Shown piece after piece: positions 1 to 9,980 of a DNA stretch of 64,000 nucleotides. Each line of letters starts with the position of its first letter. Positions within the stretch are counted from its first letter, which is position 1. The translations under genes were made by a program, and so were the position numbers. The notes beneath the pieces were generated by a model, which was not told the origin of the DNA, made no database searches, and saw nothing but the letters and a program-made list of their open reading frames with translations. The stretch lies in the NCBI RefSeq assembly GCF_016801865.2, contig NC_068938.1:222038663-222102662 (forward strand), given 5' to 3'. This stretch comes from Culex pipiens pallens (taxonomy: Eukaryota > Arthropoda > Insecta > Diptera > Culicidae).

Positions 1-940
1 CGTTGCAGCTTCTTTTTTCCCTCCGTGCTTGATGTGGTTTTGAGCCCTGGAGGAATCCGTGTTACTGCTTTTGCTCCTACTTTTTGGATTCGTGTTTTCT
101 TTTTTCTCAGGCAAGGACGCGCAGGCCTTCATTGGCTTCGTTTTCTGTAGACTTGGCTTCTCTTGGGGACTCTTGCTGGATGGTGGGCTTTTTTCGGGGG
201 AGGTCGTCGTCCCAAGTCCCATTCTGTTCAATATTTAAATAGTGGAGTGTGTGTGCGTGGTTTTGCAGTTGGCACCGCGGAACACACATTCCAACACACT
301 TGAGGTTCCGGAAGTTGGAGTAAGGGTGGAGGAAGACCGTTAGAAGTAATGGAATTGCCTCTTTGATGATCGTCGTCAACGCCGGAACATGGCCAGCAGT
401 TCACACGCGCGCCGAGGACGAAGTTGGCCGTGCGGACGGACGGCGATGATATGCAAATTTGGGACTATTTCAACAATAATATGGTTGATTGAATTTTTTT
501 CGGTTGAAAGTCACCGGTTCTGGTTTGTCACGGCGTGACGTGATGCAGTAGTGGGAACATTGACGGACCCCGGTGACCAATCAAGGAGCAGTTGGCGCGA
601 TTTAATGTTTGAATTGGCTAGAGTTTCCTCGATTTGAATAGCTTTTGAGATGAGTGTAGGTGTTAAAGAGGAGAGGTTTTGTCAAATTTGATCTTTTAAA
701 GATATATTAATGAATATATAATGTCAATACGTTTAACTTTTTGATTTTTTTAATTATTCTCAATATTTTTTACATGATTCCTCCTCTTAAAAAATATTTT
801 AGATACTTGTCATAACACGGATAAAAATCAGTTTTCGAAATCGTGAACAAGCGTTTATTTAATTTGAAACCACTGAAAAAGTGTCCAAATAAAAAAAAAA
901 AAGTCTACACCAAAACTGGAAATGGATTTTATTTATATTT
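1..940. other. Intergenic or intronic sequence, no gene recognised
   Basis: Mixed-composition DNA, GC-richer up to about 640 and AT-rich afterwards. A 90-codon frame on the minus strand (107-379) has no ATG (it opens with TTG, with an in-frame TGA shortly upstream) and resembles no family I know, so I do not call it a gene. An A-run closes the segment near 890-902. Confidence 0.5.
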
Positions 941-1110
941 TTGATTTGGTTCAAACTTTGTGGGGTTCTTCCCTATGACCAAAGAAGTCATTTTGTGTCA
1001 TTGGTTCACCTTACCCTTCGAAAATCTGTAACTTTTGAAAGAATTTTTGATCGATTTGGTGTCTTCGCCAAAGTTGTAGTTATTGATGAGGACTATTCAG
1101 AAAAAATAGG
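941..1110 (+). repeat. Dispersed repeat R1 ('GTGTCTTCGGCAAAGTTGTAG' family), copy 1
   Basis: The block shares an ordered series of short motifs with copies near 5577-5790, 8380-8530, 34735-34870 and 63620-63800: TATGACCAAAGAAGTCATTTTG, then a phrase like ATCTGTAACTTTTGAAAGAA, then GATCGATTTGGTGTCTTCG, then CAAAGTTGTAGTTAT. The spacing is conserved while the AT-rich linkers vary. No TIR or target duplication is visible, so the class is unknown. From memory this motif series is common in culicine genomes; I could not check that. Confidence 0.7.
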
Positions 1111-2680
1111 AAAACGCTTTTTTCCTCTGAATCGGCATGTTATAATTTTTTTATTTTTTTTATTTGTTTTAGGGGATAAAAAACCGTAAATTTTGAGACA
1201 TAGAGAAGTTTGAACAAAAATTTTGCCGCCAGGTTTTGGAAAAAAAGTGTTCTTTGAACAAAAAAATTGTATTTTTTTTTGGTTTCAGTTTTCAATGTCA
1301 AATCAAACTTGCAATCGAAAAGTTTTGTACAGATTTTTATGATAAAGTGCACAGTTTTCAAGGTACAGACACCTAAAGTTTAATTTTAATTGAAATAATC
1401 CTTTTTTTTCGATTTTTTAAAATTGTGTCTATAATTGTCCATACCTGAAAATGTTCTTATCGAAAATTTAAATAAAAATAAGATTGCCTAAGTGACATTG
1501 AATATTGGACATCTGGTTGCTCAAAAACAGCGAATAATATAATAAAAAAAAAAACAAGAAAATTTAAGTTTATCAAGTCTCAAGTCCAAGTCCAAACATT
1601 CTCACATTTTCTATTGTCAATATCTCCCGTTTCCAATGCCTCTTTTGTTCTTTTTCTTCAAAAGTGTTCAATGTTGAAAAATGAAACATTTGTGAATAAA
1701 ATTTCAAATTTTCGTTTTCCTTTCGAAAAAAATATTTAGGATTTTTTGGAATCAATAACATTTCAAAAGGACCAAACATTCAATATTACTCCCAACTCAA
1801 ACTTTAACTCGGCTCACTTTTATTCGGTTTTGAACTTTTTGTTGCATTTGGATATTTGTGATATTCTTTGTTTTACGTCATTGGCTTGCAAATTTTATTT
1901 CAAGGGACTCTTCAAAAATTCCCAAAAAAGAAGGGGCAAAACAGTATTATTACTGACAGTTAACATTTTCATTGAAAACACTTGTACAATTAATTTTAAA
2001 CAATGAAAAATATGGATTGTTGTGTAATGTTTATTTTTGATCAAATAGATCACTTTTAGACATTTGGCATATTTTGATGTTTAGGACCACAGATCGGAAA
2101 AAGAAAAAAGACTTTAGAAATATTTTGTTTCAATAAACTTATTGCTATTTTTCAAATTTGCGTTCGTAGCATAACTGGAATAATGTATAAAGCATTTGTG
2201 ATAAGTTTAGCTTTCAAATTTATAATGTTGGGCTTGAAATTTGTTAACGTGCACTGATTTTTTGTAAAAAAATTGCTTCGAAAAAGGTGTTTTTTTTGTC
2301 ATTTTAAAAATGTATAATAAAGCACCCTAAAGAAAAATGCATTTATTTTTCTGTGCTGATGAAGATTTTTAAAGACGTTCTACAGTTTCAAATGTAGCAT
2401 CATCAAAATCTGACTGAGATGCACTACCCAATTCCGAGTAAATGTTCCTTATACAAAAACTTCATGCTGAAAAAATGGAAAATTAGTTCCACCCATAAGT
2501 TAGGATATCGACAAAAATCCAGTTTTCTAGAACAAAGACCTAAAATATTTTTTAGTTTGACATCTCTATAGAAAAAGTGTTTCGAATTTATTGATTTCTT
2601 CTCTAAATATTTTGTTTCAAGTTGCACCTATGCTTATGCTTATGCTTAAATATTTTATTTCAAAATTTGAACATGAAATT
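1111..2680. repeat. Diverged AT-rich dispersed-repeat block
   Basis: Two parts have relatives elsewhere in the window. The stretch 1390-1540 (TTTAAAATTGTGTCTATAAT, then TTGCCTAAGTGACATTGA, then CTGGTTGCTCAAAAACAGC) parallels 48065-48200 in the same order. The stretch 1905-2220 (AAAAATTCCCAAAAAAGAAG, then TTTCATTGAAAACACTTGTA) parallels about 30010-30480. Frames of 60-90 codons here are AT-rich and look spurious. The block is probably an old element that has lost its ends. Confidence 0.55.
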
Positions 2681-3230
2681 ATTGAACATTTACGATGCAT
2701 TATTCGAAAGATCAAGTGAAAATCGATTTTAAATTTAAAATCGATTTTCCAATTTTTTCACGTTGCCTGATCTCTAATCTCTAATTTTATGGGATGACTT
2801 AAAACAATCCAAAACAAAAATGTTTCAAGTTTTTGGGATGCCTGTGATACATTTTTAAATTCACAAGTAGTTTTTGCTTTTAGAAATTTACAACTGCCAC
2901 AAACAGAAAGAAAGGCTTCGGCAATAACTTTTGGTGCTGGTTCCGTTTCTAGGAATCGCTCATTTGCTCAAACTTGATTTTCTCTACAATAAGTCCGGTT
3001 TCTTAGGATTGTTTAGTCATGACCTGTCTTGATGTTGACCTTGAACTCGTCAAGCCAAATGTACCAGTGATCTCAACCCTCAAAATAAAAATAACTCGAT
3101 TTACCTAGAAAAAGCTTGCCATTATTTTTGATTCCATTTTCTGAAAAATCAACTTTGACTGTAATTGCAAAATTGCGTTACACTGTTCTATGAATCGAAA
3201 AAGTACTTATTTTTATAAGCTCATTTTCAA
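2681..3230. other. AT-rich sequence, nothing recognised
   Basis: There is no coding potential and no clear element ends. A short palindrome (AAAATCGATTTTAAATTTAAAATCGATTTT, described in pieces) lies near 2720-2750: two AAAATCGATTTT motifs separated by AAATTT. Confidence 0.5.
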
Positions 3231-4330
3231 CAGAAATGTGTGCACAAATAATCGCTTCAAGACCATACGAGCGGACCAGAAGTTCATCGAAGCAGTCCGG
3301 GTGGTTCCCACCACCCACCCACATTCATGCATTCATACACGCACAACAAAAGCTCAGTGCCTACTGTGCCCTGCTGCCCTGGTGTTGTGTTTAAACCATA
3401 ACACTTCTAGCAGAATATGACTGTTTCATTCGGTGAATCCTCCCATTGACAGCCTACTTTACCAACAAGAACAGATCAAGAACACCAACATCCCTTTCTT
3501 TCCTCTCCCACCGTTCGGGACGAGTTGAAACTTAAAGCTCCTGCAGGCAAAACTTGTGCAAAAGGGGCTTGACCTACATCGCGCTAAGCCGCCTGTAGCC
3601 GCTTGTAGTCCTAGCACGGAACCCATTTTCACTTACGGAAAATGCTTTCCTTCCTTTTACAGCTTTCCCCCAAAATCAGAGGGGAAGAAAATTTGCTGAC
3701 GGTGAGCTGGCAGGATTTTCACCTTTAATAATTTCCCTTTTGCGATAAAAGGAGCGAAGAGGAAACTTGTTTGGCGGCAAAGGTTGTATTGAATCGAATT
3801 GAATTTGGCCCGACAAAACCAAAGCAAAGCTTCGTTGCTCAATGTTTTGGGCGAGCGGCTGCGGTTGAATATTTTATCTCCCTTCCTGAAAGTTACACCT
3901 GGGAGAATTAAGGTAAAACACCGGGATTCGAGTAATAAGAAGCTTTTCGGTGGGGGGATTGGTGGCCGATCGTTTGTTGGTTCTCGTTTCTCGCTCGATG
4001 GGTCCGATGTCTATGCAAATGATGTTCTGCCCCCTCCCTCCCTCCCCTCTCAGGGGGGATTTGTGTCCAGGAAGGAAGCCCCGGGATGAGCCCATGATTC
4101 GGTCGAGCGTAACGCACGAAGGAATATAAAAGGAATGTAAACAAACCACCGAGCAGCAGCAGCAGCAAGCACAACAAAGCAGGAAACACAATATCTAAAA
4201 TTAACGGAAAGGATGATTCTGCTTCGTCCACCTTGCCTGTTCGTTGTCGTTGTTGTCGACCTCACAACGACCAATCACCCAGGTTGGACCCGGTGTGAGC
4301 AATGATTGTGGGATGCATGGGTGGTCAAAA
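3231..4330. other. GC-richer unique island
   Basis: This is single-copy-looking sequence within the window. It contains CAC-rich simple sequence (3310-3340), a GAGCAGCAGCAGCAGC run (4151-4167) and a CCCTCCCTCCC tract (4031-4047). Overlapping frames of about 100 codons occur on both strands at 3800-4270, but each is compositionally biased, lacks recognisable domains and shadows the others. The island could be a regulatory region or a noncoding exon; the sequence does not decide. Confidence 0.5.
3571..3586 (+). repeat. Short repeated motif GACCTACATCGCGCTA, site 1
   Basis: The same 16-mer recurs at 47284-47299, and its last 11 bases (ACATCGCGCTA) recur at 49213-49223. GC-containing 16-mers should not recur by chance in a 64-kb AT-rich window, so this is probably the edge of a dispersed repeat. 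Confidence 0.55.
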
Positions 4331-4432
4331 AAGAATCGAAATAGGTTTTACACTTATATTTTGTTTTCTATGGAATAAACATTGATTTATTATCAAAATT
4401 ACAATTTTAATGTTTCATTCAAGAATATAAAA

Positions 4433-4905
4433 AAGTTTTTTGCAATTCCGTCGTGAAACTACTTACTTTTCCTGTCATTCTTGAACGACGAAATAGCCTA
4501 CTTTTCTGTACCAAAAAAAAAACAGAATCGAATAGCAACACTTTTCAAAAAAAAAGCTGAAAAGTTCTACTTTTCAGCACTGAAATGGGTGCTGAAAAGT
4601 TGAACTTTTCAGCACTTGTTTCGAAAAGTAACACTTTTCAACATTTTTTTGATTTAAACGATTTATTGACAAAATACATGAAAATTCGACTTTAAATTTC
4701 ACTCAATGGGTGTTTTTCGAAATTGCAAAAAATGTTGTATGGAACTCGTTGCAAAACTTGATTTTTTCAGCACTCGTCGTATTTATCCAACTCAGTGAAC
4801 CTCGTTGGAAAAAATCCTCTTTTTGCAACTTGTTGCATAAACTACTATTACAATTTAATTTTCTTTTCTTTATTAATCCCGCGGCGGGCGCTCTAAAATT
4901 CTTTG
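4433..4905 (+). repeat. Left copy of a long inverted repeat pair (R2)
   Basis: It matches the reverse complement of 8620-9048: a shared outer edge TTGCAATTCCGTCGTGAAA, then TTCTTGAACGACGAAAT, a ladder of GAAAAGT/ACTTTTC palindromes, and an inner part with TTGCAAAACTTGATTTTTTC. At 4590-4616 there is a perfect 13-base-arm palindrome (GTGCTGAAAAGTT, one base, then its complement). About 20 bases present in the right copy (one arm of a hairpin around TTTATCCAACGAGG) are missing here. It could be a terminal repeat of a 4.6-kb element or an independent insertion. Confidence 0.75.
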
Positions 4906-5123
4906 TGTAAATATGGGTATTCGGCGCCGTCGCTCCGTGCCATACTTTCATACACTTAGGAGCCCAAGGCGGCGAAGTACTTGTAGATAAAAAGGAAGAC
5001 ACTAGTGGTTGGTACTAGCAATGGTGGCCGACAGCTGAGCAATTCTCTTCGAAATCGGTCTTTTTTCTTCAATTTTAATGTTTGTATTTTTTAATCCGAC
5101 TGAAACTTTTTTGGTGCCTTCGG
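4906..5123. other. Short flank, R1-like at its right end
   Basis: The GC-richer 4915-5050 stretch shows no gene. The last 50 bases (GACTGAAACTTTTTTGGTGC) resemble the upstream part of R1 and join, across the inserted element at 5126, to the R1 body that resumes at 5577. Confidence 0.5.
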
Positions 5124-5125
5124 TA

Positions 5126-5574
5126 TCCCGGGCAGACGGTAATAACAAAATTCATGCCATTTCAATAACAAATTCTGTTAAAATAACAAAAAGTGTTATG
5201 GAATCTTCCTGAAAAATCCATTTCTGCATAATGGTTAAATAACGGTTTATGTTATCATAACAAAATTTGTTATTGGTCTGGTATTGGTTGAAAGCCAAAA
5301 CAACTTTGGAATAACATTTTTTGTTATGGAAGAATAACTCCAACTGTTATTGGGATGATCGGATTAGTTGTTAAAATAACAAAAATTAATAACAAAGATT
5401 TGTTCGAAGAATAACTAAAAATGTTATTAGTCGGTTATTACAATAACATTCCAATAACAAAAAAATCATAACGACGAATAACAAATCTTGTTATAAATAA
5501 CGTAAAATGTTATTGGCCTAGTATTTTCAAATATCAAAAAATGTTATTCCCAAGTTATTTCCGTCTGCTCGGGA
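5126..5574. mobile_element. 449-bp TA-flanked MITE rich in AATAACA/TGTTATT motifs
   Basis: The terminal inverted repeats are TCCCGGGCAGACGGTAATAA at the left and the complement of GTTATTTCCGTCTGCTCGGGA at the right. TA dinucleotides at 5124-5125 and 5575-5576 fit a Tc1/mariner-type target site. The interior consists of many copies of AATAACA and its complement TGTTATT in both orientations, so the whole element can fold. No transposase is encoded. It sits inside an R1 copy: removing it joins ...GGTA to TGCCCAAAGAAG, a normal R1 order. Confidence 0.85.
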
Positions 5575-5576
5575 TA

Positions 5577-5840
5577 TGCCCAAAGAAGCCATTTTGCATC
5601 ATTAGTTTGTCCATATAATTTTCCATACAAATTTGGCAGCTATCCATACAAAAATGATATATGAAAATTCAAAAATCTGTATCTTTTGAAGGAATTTTTT
5701 GATCGATTTGGTGTCTTCGGCAAAGTTGTAGTTATAGATACGGACTACACTGGAAAAAAATGATACAGGGTAAAAAAAAATTGGTGATTTTTTTATTTAA
5801 CTTTTTATCACTAAAACTTGATTTGCAAAAAAACACTATT
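5577..5840 (+). repeat. R1 dispersed repeat, copy 2 (interrupted)
   Basis: It carries GCCCAAAGAAGCCATTTTGC, then AATCTGTATCTTTTGAAGGA, then TTTGGTGTCTTCGGCAAAG, then TTGTAGTTATAGATACGGAC. It is interrupted on the left by the MITE ending at 5574 and on the right by the foldback element starting at 5841. AT-rich R1-like sequence resumes after 7192. Confidence 0.75.
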
Positions 5841-7192
5841 TGGGTAATTCTCCGCCAACTCACACAGCAGTTGCCCCGACCCCTCTTCGATTTGCGTGAA
5901 ACTTTGTCCTAAGGGGTAACTTTTGTCCCTGATCACGAATCCGAGGTCAGTTTTTTGATATCTCGTGACGGAGGGGCGGTACGACCCCTTCCATTTTTGA
6001 ACATGCGAAAAAAGAGGTGTTTTTCAATAATTTGCAGCCTGAAACGGTGATGAGATAGAAATTTGGTGTCAAAGAGACTTTTATGTAAAATTAGACGCCC
6101 GATTTGATGGCGTACTCAGAATTCCGAAAAAACGTATTTTTCATCGAAAAAAACACAAAAAAGTTTTAAAAATTCTCCCATTTTCCGTTACTCGACTGTA
6201 AATGTTTTTGGAACATGTCATTTTATGGGAAATTTAATGTACTTTTCGAATCTACATTGACCCAGAAGGGTCATTTTTTCATTTAGAACAAAATTTTTCA
6301 TTCTAAAATTACGTGTTTTTTCTAACTTTGCAGGGTTATTTTTTAGAGAGTAACAATGTTCTACAAAGTTGTAGAGTAGACAATAACAAAAAAATTGATA
6401 TATAGACATAAGGGGTTTGCTTTTAAACATCACGAGTTATCGCGATTTTACGAAAACAAGTTTTGAAAAAGTTACTTTTTGCGTTTCTCTTTGTTTCGTC
6501 GTCCGTGTCTGTCGCGGGTGACCATGAACGGCCATGATCGATGACGACCAACTTTTTCAAAACTTTTTTTCGTAAAATCGCGATAACTCGTGATGTTTAT
6601 AAGCAAACACCTTATGTCTATATATCAAATTTTTTGTAATTGTCTGCTCTACAACTTTGTAGAACATTGTTACACTCTAAAAAATAACCCTGCAAAATTG
6701 GAAAAAACACGAAATTTTAAAATGAAAAATTTTGTTTTAAATGTAAAAATGACCCTTCTGGGTCAATGTAGATTCGAAAAGAACATTAAATTTCCCATAA
6801 AATGACATGTTCCAAAATTTTTTACAGTCGAGTAACGGAAAATGGGAGAATTTTTAAAACTTTTTTAGTGTTTTTTTCGATGAAAAATACGTTTTTTCGG
6901 AATTCTGAGTACGCCATCAAATCGGGCGTCTAATTTTACATAAAAGTCCCTTTGACACCAAATTTCTATCTCATCACAGTTTCAGGCTGCAAATTATTGA
7001 AAAACACCTCTTTTTTCGCATGTTCAAAAATGGAAGGGGTCGTACCGCCCCTCCGTCACGAGATATCAAAAAACGGACCTCGGATTCGTGATCAGGGACA
7101 AAAGTTACCCCTTAGGACAAAGTTTCACGCAAATCGAAGAGGGGTCGGGGCAACTTTTCCCGATTTCGTGTGAGTTGGTAGAGAATTACCCA
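5841..7192. mobile_element. 1.35-kb foldback element (inverted arms, about 78-bp spacer)
   Basis: The left arm (5841-6472) and right arm (6550-7192) are near-complete reverse complements. The outer ends are TGGGTAATTCTC and GAGAATTACCCA. The mirrored 71-codon frames at 6218-6433 (-) and 6590-6805 (+) are a consequence of the symmetry and look noncoding. The spacer (6473-6549) contains GTCCGTGTCTGTCGCGGGTG and is unrelated to the arms. The arms differ by scattered substitutions and small indels. No clear target duplication could be assigned. Arms this long are typical of foldback-type or stem-loop DNA transposons. Confidence 0.85.
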
Positions 7193-7475
7193 TTTTTATT
7201 TTTTTTTATTTTTTGATATGTTTTAGAGGACGGAAAATTTCACAAATGTTTCATATTTTGACATTGAAAATCGGACGATTAGTTGCTGAGATATCGACAT
7301 TGAAAAATGTTGGGCTGTTTGGGTGAGACTTAGAAAACATCAATTTTTCTGTTTTTAAACCTTTGCATTGCAATATCTCTAAAAATACAAAAAAAATCGA
7401 ATGACCGAAATCCTAGAGAACTGCTCAGCTATAAAGTCAACTTCGTTTTTTCATTCTTATAAAAATCCCTTCTTT
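7193..7475. repeat. R1-associated AT-rich repeat remainder
   Basis: It contains CATTGAAAATCGGACGATTA, then TTGCTGAGATATCGACATTG, parallel to 34918-34950 (TTGAAAATCAGACGCACAAT). It is probably the distal part of the R1 copy split by the foldback element. Confidence 0.5.
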
Positions 7476-7623
7476 GGGTTTGTTCAAATATTACGTCCAG
7501 AGATTTCCGGGATTTTAGACCCCCCCTCCCTCCTGTCACGCATTTTCCTATACCTTTAACATGGGCTGTCACAAACCCCCCCCCCCCTCCCTTTATTCAT
7601 AGACGTAATTTTTGAACGAACCC
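7476..7623. mobile_element. 148-bp MITE with C-tract interior
   Basis: The terminal inverted repeats are GGGTTTGTTCAAATATTACG and CGTAATTTTTGAACGAACCC. The interior strand has two pyrimidine tracts (CCCCCCCTCCCTCC, and a C-run followed by TCCC) separated by TGTCACGCATTTTCC and TGTCACAAACC. The architecture matches the elements at 17470-17631 and 46454-46623. No reading frame is present. Confidence 0.8.
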
Positions 7624-8379
7624 TTTTATGTATCAAATAAAGCAAAACAGGACTAGTTGGATTTGGAAGACAACAAAGCACAATTTGTAAAAGGTATTCT
7701 ACTCAATTGCATGTGCAATTGAAATTGTGAAAAAACATGTTTAATAAACATTGTTTATTCATCAAATGGTCTTATTTTTGCTGTAAAAATAAATTATTTT
7801 TGCTAATCTTTCATAGCTCTAAACATTTGAAGATTACAATTTTTAATTTGGAAAATTTTAGATATTTTTTATCACATTTTTACTTGTCGTCATAGAATCT
7901 TCATATACAACTATCGTGATCATACATTTACAAAATGTTCTGTGAATAATGTTAGATCATCCTTTTTCGTAATTTTCAATTCAGATATGTTTTCATAAGT
8001 GTGATGTTTAAAACTGTGATAAATGAGATAAATGTTTTTTTTTTTTTAAATTGTTAAAATATGTTAAAGGTGAGAAACTGAAAATGATGGAGTTATGTTT
8101 AAGTAAGTTTTGGTGGGGTATTTGAAGTGCTTTTCCAATTATTTATTCTATTCCGGTTGAGTGTTTGAAAAAAATAACAAAAAAATATAAATCGTATAAA
8201 CTGTCAATTAATTCTAATCAATACTAATACTTCTTTTTGCCAAATTCGAAAAACATCTTACTTGAGGTTACATATCAGCTTCAAATTGCTGAATTTATGT
8301 AATTTATTCAAGTATCATTATCGTAAAAAATAAGGAGTACAATAATCCATTCAAGGAAAATAAAAAATAGTGTACCTTA
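7624..8379. other. AT-rich sequence, nothing recognised
   Basis: Very AT-rich with homopolymer runs (for example T-runs near 8034). No TIR, coding frame or internal copy was noted. Confidence 0.5.
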
Positions 8380-8530
8380 TGACCAAAAAAACAGCCTTCC
8401 ATAAAACCATGCATAGCTTTTATTTAACAAAAATAATTTGCAAATATTCAAAAATTTATATCTTAAATTTATATTGAGAACTATCGATTTTGTGTCTTCA
8501 GCAAAATTGTGGGTAAGAATACTGTTTTTT
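8380..8530 (+). repeat. R1 dispersed repeat, copy 3 (diverged)
   Basis: It keeps TTATGACCAAAAAAACAGCC, then ATTTATATCTTAAATTTATA, then ATCGATTTTGTGTCTTCAGC followed by AAAATTGTGG, in R1 order. It is more diverged than the copies at 941 and 5577. Confidence 0.55.
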
Positions 8531-8619
8531 TTAAATTTTGTATGAGCTCAGCTAAATTATGAAAAATAAATAAAGGTTTTCATGGAGTTATAAACTTTTT
8601 GATTTTTTTTTCGAAATAA

Positions 8620-9048
8620 CGAAATAAATGTAGTAGTTTATGCAAAAAGTTGCAAAAAGAGGATTTTTTCAGCACGAGTCTTACATTTATCCAACGAGGT
8701 TCATCGAGTTGGATAAATACGAAGAGTGCTGAAAAAATCAAGTTTTGCAACGATTTCCATACAACATTTTTTGCAATTTCGAAAAACACCCAATGAGTGA
8801 AATTTTAAGTCGAATTTTCATGTATTTTGTCAATAAATCGTTTAAATAAAAAAAATGTTGAAAAGTGTTACTTTTCGAAACAACCCATTTCAGTGCTGAA
8901 AATTAGAACTTTTCAGCATTGATTTTGAAAAGTGTTGCTATTTGATTCTGTTATTTTTGGTAGAGAAAAGTAGAATATTTCGTCGTTCAAGAATGACAGC
9001 AAAAGTAAGTATTTTCACGACGGAATTGCAAAAATATATTTTTTTTTT
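8620..9048 (-). repeat. Right copy of the long inverted repeat pair (R2)
   Basis: It is the reverse complement of 4433-4905 over most of its length. It retains the hairpin the left copy lost: TTTATCCAACGAGG, TTCATC, then GAGTTGGATAAAT. Its outer edge is TTTTCACGACGGAATTGCAA. See the left copy for interpretation. Confidence 0.75.
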
Positions 9049-9980
9049 ACTTTTTCGTCAGAAGACACAAAATTCTAATTTATAAAATGATTCAAAAGCC
9101 TTTATTTGATAAAAAACACAGTTGAGCACTATGCAATGGTTTCTTAATAGTGTACAATCGATTTTATATGTTTTTTTAACAAAAAATTAAATTTTAGTCA
9201 ATAATTTTTTTTTACCACCAGATTTATTGCGAAAATTTTGAAGGATGGTCCATAGCTCATTTATTTTTTAAATATTTCTTCAAAAATTTAATTTTAAAAG
9301 TTAAATATAACTTTTTGAAAAAATAATGTTTAATTAATTGAAATGCATACAATTTATTTTTTTCGGAATTTATGTTTAATAAATCAGTGGGGCACAAAGG
9401 CGCCTGTTGATCCGCACAATAAACAAACAATATTATAAAATTTGTAAATGTTATTTACTTTACGATTTTTTTCTAAATCATATGCACGTTTTTGACGTAA
9501 TAGCCAGTTCAGGGTTAGTTACTGGTAAGAGCATTTATTTTCGATACTCCCAGATTGCCTACTTTTAAACATTTTTAAAATATCTTTTTCAAAATTTTGC
9601 CTCAATTTAAATTTTTAGGACCTTGAAAACGGAAAAAATCAAGTGTTCTATTTTTCTTAATTTTTTAACCCAGAATATCTCGGTAACTGTCGTGTCCTAT
9701 GTAAAATATTCCGATCATTCTTATCAAAATAATTTTGTAAGTTTAAATTCAAATATATGATTGTGAAACAATTTGAATTTTCGTCAACAATAATACAACA
9801 ATAATATAAACATAGAAATAAAAACTCATAACATCGGTTGAAGCCATGGAGGATTTTTTACAGCTTCAATTTAACGATACATGACACAAACGTAAATTCC
9901 AACAATAAACGAATAGATAACTTTTTATAAATTCTTACAGTCATATTGAACGGGAAAGACGCTTTTTTGTTGATGTTGTT
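9049..9980. other. AT-rich sequence, nothing recognised
   Basis: There are no coding frames and no assignable repeat ends. A small GC-containing motif (GGGGCACAAAGGCGCCTG, 9390-9407) stands out but has no partner in the window. Confidence 0.45.

Noticed and set aside
107..379. 90-codon minus-strand frame with several cysteines
   Set aside because: It opens with TTG, has an in-frame TGA just upstream, and has no recognisable domain or splice signals.
6218..6805. Two near-identical 71-residue frames on opposite strands
   Set aside because: They are mirror images produced by the foldback arms, with AT-driven residues.
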